NCBI GenBank assembly: GCA_021323495.1
Contig: JAJQJO010000096.1
Coordinates: forward strand, 1 to 18,433
Length of the DNA stretch: 18,433 nucleotides
Direction: 5' to 3'
Source: Cellvibrio sp.
GTDB taxonomy: Bacteria > Pseudomonadota > Gammaproteobacteria > Pseudomonadales > Cellvibrionaceae
The notes beneath the pieces were generated by a model. That model saw only the letters and a list, made by a program, of their open reading frames with translations. It did not search any database and had not been told where the DNA came from. Positions 14,608-18,433 of this stretch are shown in pieces (within the stretch, counting starts at the first letter, position 1; the number at the start of each line of letters is the position of its first letter). A program made the position numbers and the translations under genes.

Positions 14608-15429
14608 CTAATAACCCAAATCCAGACTCGCTGCCGGTGCAGTCACTATCAGCCAGGCGAGCAACGCAGACACTATTGCGATTAACACCAACGCCAACAA
14701 GATACGTGACGAATCAATCGCTTTTGCTTCAACGAATCCTTGCGCCGGCTTTTTGCCCGTAATCATCGCCTTGATCAGGTTTTCGCGTTTAACAAACACA
14801 TAAAAAAGTACTGCGGCTATATGGATCACCACCGCCCCCAGGATCCAATAAAATAATTCTTTGTGGATGGCGGTCAATTTTAAACTTAACTCATGGGAAA
14901 CATAACCATAGAGCGGACCAATGTTAAATATTTCATCATTGGCAAATAATCCGGTTGCGGCTTGCAGCAGCAACACCAGCAACAGCGTCAACACCATCAA
15001 CGCACCCAAAGGGTTGTGCCCCGGATAAGACTTTGCTTTTCCTTTGGTGAGATGCAAAGCATATTTCATACTTTCAACAGGATGCCGGACAAAATTGACA
15101 AAGCGGGCATGATGGGTTCCGACCACACCCCATAAAATTCGAAAGGCCAATAAAATAACCACAAAATAGCCTGACCAGAGGTGAAAGGTAAAATAGCTCA
15201 CACCTAACCAATTGGTCACATAGGCGGCGGCAAATGACACCACGAGCAGCCAATGGAACACCCGGGTAGGCAGATCCCATATTTTCAAATGCGTGTTGTT
15301 TAAAGGGGCATTGTTTAACTGCGTATTGTTTAACTGCGCATTGATTACCCGCGCATCAAGGGCAACAGCGTCTTTGCGGCCATCAATAATGTTAGCGCTT
15401 TCTACAGAATCGACAATTTGTTCACTCAT
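14608..15429 (-). CDS. Cytochrome b561-type diheme membrane protein
   Basis: 273 residues. After a polar N-terminal segment of about 50 residues come five predicted membrane helices: RVFHWLLVVSFAAAYVTNWL, FHLWSGYFVVILLAFRILWG, LGALMVLTLLLVLLLQAATG, FYWILGAVVIHIAAVLFYVF, and a C-terminal ILLALVLIAIVSALLAWLIV. Heme-ligand candidates are the His residues in RVFHW, FHLWSG, IHKELF and VIHIAA, as in the di-heme cytochrome b561 / hydrogenase-type b subunit family. It would pass electrons between the quinone pool and periplasmic c-type cytochromes, and the cytochrome c' gene upstream fits that. The N-terminus contains a four-unit repeat of about five residues (NNTQL, NNAPL, NNTHL) due to a 15-bp DNA repeat. 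A terminator-like hairpin separates it from cytochrome c', so it may have its own promoter or receive read-through. Confidence 0.88.
   Translation of the reverse strand: MSEQIVDSVESANIIDGRKDAVALDARVINAQLNNTQLNNAPLNNTHLKIWDLPTRVFHWLLVVSFAAAYVTNWLGVSYFTFHLWSGYFVVILLAFRILWGVVGTHHARFVNFVRHPVESMKYALHLTKGKAKSYPGHNPLGALMVLTLLLVLLLQAATGLFANDEIFNIGPLYGYVSHELSLKLTAIHKELFYWILGAVVIHIAAVLFYVFVKRENLIKAMITGKKPAQGFVEAKAIDSSRILLALVLIAIVSALLAWLIVTAPAASLDLGY
15291..15350. repeat. In-frame 15-bp tandem repeat in the cytochrome b N-terminus
   Basis: Four imperfect 15-bp units (plus-strand GCGTATTGTTTAACT is the best-preserved, at 15321-15335) encode INAQL-NNTQL-NNAPL-NNTHL in the cytochrome b protein. The period is a multiple of three, so unit gain or loss would keep the frame. 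Confidence 0.75.
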
Positions 15430-15470
15430 AGTAATGTCTTGCCATATAGCTCAATTAAAATTGCGGATAT

Positions 15471-15513
15471 TTAAAACAAATCGCCCTTGCTGTACAACGC
15501 AGCAAGGGCGATT
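15471..15513 (-). terminator. Intrinsic terminator after cytochrome c' gene
   Basis: Two perfect 14-base arms (15479-15492 and 15500-15513, core CGCCCTTGCTG/CAGCAAGGGCG) enclose a 7-base loop. On the minus strand the stem is followed by TTGTTTTAAA. It lies between the cytochrome c' stop and the cytochrome b start, so it should limit read-through into the latter. Confidence 0.82.
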
Positions 15514-15557
15514 ATTAGTAACACTATGTCAACCTGGCGCGATCCACAATCGCACTG

Positions 15558-16076
15558 CTACTTTGCTTTATATGCATCGTGGCAACCTTTGCAACCCTCG
15601 GCAACAGCTTTTGCAGCATTTTTAAAGGCGTCAGACGCGGTCGATTCTTTGGCCGCGATTTGCGCGAGTGCGGCAGCGTTTTCCTGGAATTCTTTAATCT
15701 GTTTATCAAAGTCAGCTTTCTTGGTCCAGATCTCCGGTTTGGATTTGGTTTCAGGCGCGCCTACATTGGAATCCTCAGGGAAGGTGCCATCCAACAGCAA
15801 ACTTAAAAAAGCAACACGCTCTGCACGCTTGACGATATCAGCTTGATTGTATGCTGCCTTACCTTGCAAGACTTCACCAATGGGCTTGAAGTTGTTGGCG
15901 ATCAGCGTAAACGCCGCCTTGCGCACTGCAATGGCTTGTTTAGCCGGCGAAGGGCCTGCTGCCGGCGCCGCTTGCTTCGCTGGCTCATCCGCTGCAAATA
16001 ACCCTGCACTCGCCGACACCAACAAAGCGGCACCCAATAATTTTAACGATACAGTTACTTTCGATACACAAGTCAT
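15558..16076 (-). CDS. Class II cytochrome c (cytochrome c')
   Basis: 172 residues from ATG 16076, which has AGGAG about 10 bases upstream; the frame extends to a TTG at 16097, but that overlaps this ribosome site. There is a Sec signal peptide (VSLKLLGAALLVSASAGLFA, cut before ADE) and then an Ala/Pro/Lys linker. The mature part is four helices typical of cytochrome c': RKAAFTLIANNFKPIGEVLQG, ADIVKRAERVAFLSLLL, FDKQIKEFQENAAALAQIA, then SDAFKNAAKAVAEGCKGCH with the CKGCH heme site close to the C-terminus. It acts in the periplasm as an electron carrier or a nitric oxide/oxygen-binding protein. It lies directly upstream of the b561-type gene, a common pairing. Confidence 0.93.
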   Translation of the reverse strand: MTCVSKVTVSLKLLGAALLVSASAGLFAADEPAKQAAPAAGPSPAKQAIAVRKAAFTLIANNFKPIGEVLQGKAAYNQADIVKRAERVAFLSLLLDGTFPEDSNVGAPETKSKPEIWTKKADFDKQIKEFQENAAALAQIAAKESTASDAFKNAAKAVAEGCKGCHDAYKAK

Positions 16077-16212
16077 TAAACATTTGCTCCTATTCAAAAT
16101 TTAAAAGGCCAACCGGTATAAAGATACTTTTTACAAACTCTATTTTTTTGTTATCAACGGCACCATTCCATCACAAATTATCCGGTGCGAGATTATTGTA
16201 ATGAACGGATAA

Positions 16213-16257
16213 AAACAATCTGCTGGCTAAAAATCAATGGATCACAGCAGATTGTTT
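16213..16257 (-). terminator. Intrinsic terminator ending the DUF6152-linked operon
   Basis: AAACAATCTGCTG (16213-16225) and CAGCAGATTGTTT (16245-16257) are perfect 13-base arms. Read on the minus strand, the second arm runs into TTTTTATCC. It lies 43 bases after the stop of the 16301 gene and upstream of the cytochrome c' gene, so it separates the two transcription units. Confidence 0.82.
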
Positions 16258-16300
16258 GTTAATAACCAGCCATCCAACAGATCAAATTCCAGCACTTTGA

Positions 16301-17302
16301 TCAATGAATAGCCGCACTCGCCCCACCAATTACCGCCCCGCCACCAAAGCCCCCGTTGTTCTCGGTACAGATTTGTTCATAAGCTTCCAGAATCAATTCC
16401 TTGCCATCGTGTTGGGCAATAGCCAATTGATTATTCCAGCCATCTTCCGCAAATTTTTCTACCCGGCGGGCGGGGATTTCCAGCGTCCACGGCCGCGTAA
16501 ATACCGTTGGGTCGGTATAGGTTGCCTGATAGGAATAGCGCTCTCCATTGTTATCAAAAATAAACCGCTCCTGGATACTGGTTTCGGTTCCAGAAAATTC
16601 GCCGGTGCGACCAAAACGGGATTTCGAATTGTTATTTTTTACCTCAACTACCAAGGTATTACCCTCCCAATAACCGCGCGAATCGCCATTCCACAGCTTT
16701 ATCTTCTGGTTCAGGTGGGGCTTTTTCTCCAGGTTTTTTTTGTCGCTTACCTGGATTAAACGCGAACCGGAATCAAACAAAAACAATACATAACCGGGAT
16801 ACTGGCGAATTTCGTATCCGTGCCACATAAAGGATTTGGATGGGCCGCCAGGAGCACAGCGGGCCAAAGGCTCGACGTACTCCGGCTTGATTGGATCGCT
16901 AAAATTTTTCAGGTATTCCTGTTGCAATGCACGCGCCCAGGGTTGAAAGGGAATTTGTCCATCCACCGGATCAATCACCCGGCTGGGCGCGCGCTCACTG
17001 CGAGGCCCTAATGGAGTGCGCGGCTTTTCGCCCGGCGTTGCACCCTGGGGATCAGTAAAATTAGTGTGGTTGGAAATAGTATTGGACCACTGCCCTTGCA
17101 CATCCGGCTGGCCATCTTCCAGGCGTGCGCCTTTCCACTTGCCCGGTGCAACTTTATAAACGGTTTTTTCCCGCTCAAACTTCGGATATTTTTCACGCTC
17201 TGCTGTGAATTCCTGCGTGCTACTGACCGCAGGCAATGCGATCAATAAACCCAAGAGGCCGCCCGATAAATATTTGGTCAATATATTTCGTTGGATATTC
17301 AT
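16301..17302 (-). CDS. Exported protein of the GDSRG-W-G-TLVV family (longer paralogue), function unknown
   Basis: 333 residues with a signal peptide (YLSGGLLGLLIALPAVSS; likely cut near residue 29). Mature sequence begins acidic and basic, then GQPDVQGQWSN, the opening seen in this family (PD-x-G-x-W). The C-terminal half carries the family core: LWNGDSRGYWEGNTLVVEVK, FGRTGEFSGTETSIQERF, YSYQATYTDPTVFTRPWTLE. It ends in a Gly-rich tail (NNGGFGGGAVIGG). I know this family only as uncharacterised exported proteins, often near DUF6152 genes. It is paralogous to the gene just upstream, from which it is separated by 9 bases, and an intrinsic terminator follows. No enzymatic motif is evident; the fold is probably beta-rich. 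Confidence 0.8.
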   Translation of the reverse strand: MNIQRNILTKYLSGGLLGLLIALPAVSSTQEFTAEREKYPKFEREKTVYKVAPGKWKGARLEDGQPDVQGQWSNTISNHTNFTDPQGATPGEKPRTPLGPRSERAPSRVIDPVDGQIPFQPWARALQQEYLKNFSDPIKPEYVEPLARCAPGGPSKSFMWHGYEIRQYPGYVLFLFDSGSRLIQVSDKKNLEKKPHLNQKIKLWNGDSRGYWEGNTLVVEVKNNNSKSRFGRTGEFSGTETSIQERFIFDNNGERYSYQATYTDPTVFTRPWTLEIPARRVEKFAEDGWNNQLAIAQHDGKELILEAYEQICTENNGGFGGGAVIGGASAAIH

Positions 17303-17311
17303 AATTAATAC

Positions 17312-18154
17312 CTACTTCTTGACTGGTGCTGTAGCTTGCTGGCTGGCCGCCGGTGCGCGCTCTGCGGGATAGGGGTAATACTGGTCGTAATCAAGCGTGT
17401 AACGATAATCTTCCACCAATTGGAAATTTTTCTCGCGGTGGCGATGCAAAATCACCCTGATATCCCAGGGGCGGCTGAATACTTTTTTATCGCTGATAGT
17501 CGCTTTGTATTCGAGCGTATTTGCATCAAGGAATTTCCAGCGCTCTACTACATGTAGTGCATCACTGTGATAATTACCGGAACGGTCCAGCCAGGTTTCA
17601 TCGTTAAAATGTTTCACATCCACCACCAGGGTATCGCCGTCCCATTTCCCCCGTGAATCACCGAGCCACCAATCGTTGGGATCTTCCGGGTGCCGGGTGT
17701 TATTGGTATGGATGGTCCGAACGGAATGGCCAAACTGATGCAGGATGGTGATGTCGCGCGCGCGCTGGAAAATCTGGAACGGCTCCGGGTAATAAATACC
17801 GCGCGGTACACCCAGCGTCCAACCCTTCAACCGTGGATCGGCAGTATGACGATTTTCAAAATTTTTCTTTCTCTGTGCGAGTGCCTGTGGCAGATAGGGA
17901 ATTTCACCGCCCTCGACAACACCCGGACCAGGTGGAGCATCAATACGCGGTGAATGAGGCTCAAGGTCATAATCCGCAGCGCTGGTAGTTTGCCAGATAC
18001 CGGAAAAATCCGGCTTGCCTTTAAGCCGTGGAATTTTTTCAGCGGCACCCACATTGGTTGCAATCAGGGAAGACAACAAAAAGCCGAGCAACAATGAAAA
18101 TCCCACACCACGCTGGCGCTCGCTTATGGGCTGCTTATACACGAGAGTATTCAA
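17312..18154 (-). CDS. Exported protein of the GDSRG-W-G-TLVV family (shorter paralogue), function unknown
   Basis: 280 residues. The only start in a sensible place is TTG 18154, with GGAG 8 bases upstream. The N-terminus is a signal peptide (GFSLLLGFLLSSLIATNVGA, cut before AEK). It opens GKPDFSGIWQ and has the family core WWLGDSRGKWDGDTLVVDVK, FNDETWLDRSGNYHSDALHV, LEYKATISDKKVFSRPWDIR, close to the matching parts of the 16301 gene product. There is a Pro/Ala/Gln C-terminal tail. Members in many soil and aquatic bacteria are annotated only as hypothetical. Co-oriented with and close to a DUF6152 gene (46-base gap) and its paralogue (9-base gap), it very likely shares one transcript. Function unknown. 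Confidence 0.8.
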   Translation of the reverse strand: MNTLVYKQPISERQRGVGFSLLLGFLLSSLIATNVGAAEKIPRLKGKPDFSGIWQTTSAADYDLEPHSPRIDAPPGPGVVEGGEIPYLPQALAQRKKNFENRHTADPRLKGWTLGVPRGIYYPEPFQIFQRARDITILHQFGHSVRTIHTNNTRHPEDPNDWWLGDSRGKWDGDTLVVDVKHFNDETWLDRSGNYHSDALHVVERWKFLDANTLEYKATISDKKVFSRPWDIRVILHRHREKNFQLVEDYRYTLDYDQYYPYPAERAPAASQQATAPVKK

Positions 18155-18200
18155 GAAATTATCTCCAGAAAATCGTTACTGATTTATGGGTAAACAAGGA

Positions 18201-18433
18201 TTAGGGATTAGTCGCTGCCTCTGGTTTTGTCGGTGCATCCTGGGCACCACCCGTTTGGAATACGCGGCCGTCGGGCAAGGTAATGCTGGTGGAATAACCA
18301 AAGGTCTGGCCGTCTTTGGCGAGATAACCTTTTACCGTTACTTCAGTACCCGCCGGCAAAGTCGCTTTGGTTAAACCTTTTTGTTTCAGCGCGAATGGTG
18401 AACCAAATTCAAACCCCCAATTCGTTACCGTAC
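18201..18433 (-). CDS. DUF6152 family protein (5' end outside window)
   Basis: Only the last 77 residues are present. They include NWGFEFGSPFALKQKGLTK, then LPAGTEVTVKGYLAKDGQ and STSITLPDGRVFQTGG, matching the C-terminal half of DUF6152 proteins (typically W-x-x-E-x-G-S-P...G-x-x-L-K-x-G-D-x-V-T-V...LADGR). The family is small, exported and of unknown function. The stop is at 18201-18203, 46 bases before the next gene. Signal peptide and start cannot be seen. Confidence 0.8.
   Translation of the reverse strand, partial: TVTNWGFEFGSPFALKQKGLTKATLPAGTEVTVKGYLAKDGQTFGYSTSITLPDGRVFQTGGAQDAPTKPEAATNP

Noticed and set aside
16077..16097. Cytochrome c' start at TTG 16097
   Set aside because: The AGGAG that would serve the gene lies inside this extension, and ATG 16076 gives a standard signal peptide.

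Overview
The window looks like a chromosomal segment of a GC-moderate gammaproteobacterium. The gene set (surface lipase of the VolA/Pla-1 type, diheme cytochrome b561 with cytochrome c', secreted YD-repeat proteins, DUF6152 cluster) would fit Cellvibrionaceae or relatives. That placement is a judgement from gene style, not from a marker gene. No rRNA, tRNA, transposase or CRISPR array was found.

Layout. (1) 1-1661, minus: 5' part of a lipoprotein lipase whose 3' end lies left of the window. (2) 2009-7573, plus: a run of three consecutive secreted YD/RHS-repeat proteins, each with its own signal peptide. The last carries the RHS core motif followed by an AT-rich C-terminal domain with an HELVGH metal-binding-like motif. 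A small secreted ORF follows at once, apparently split by a -1 shift in an A-run (candidate immunity gene), then a good intrinsic terminator. (3) 12557 down to 7853, minus: rhodanese, serine O-acetyltransferase, a 59-residue XRE regulator, a family 2A encapsulin shell protein (SrpI type), and its SufS-like cysteine desulfurase cargo with a roughly 250-residue N-terminal extension. This is a complete sulfur-related encapsulin nanocompartment operon and the most notable system here. (4) 12772-14433, plus, divergent from the encapsulin operon: a degenerate EAL-domain protein and a class II glutamine amidotransferase. These end at 17-bp tandem repeats and a bidirectional terminator. (5) 16076 down to 14608, minus: cytochrome c' and a cytochrome b561-type membrane protein. 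(6) 18433 down to 16301, minus: a DUF6152 protein (5' end outside the window) and two paralogous exported proteins of an unnamed 'GDSRG-W-G-TLVV' family, ending at an intrinsic terminator.

How the genes work together. In the encapsulin operon, serine acetyltransferase makes the precursor for cysteine. The cysteine desulfurase takes sulfur from cysteine inside the shell. The rhodanese can carry or transfer persulfide sulfur. The XRE protein is a plausible local regulator, and a perfect 8-bp inverted repeat just upstream of the rhodanese gene is a candidate operator. In the RHS locus the C-terminal module and the following small ORF differ strongly in base composition from the repeat core, as in polymorphic toxin/immunity cassettes.
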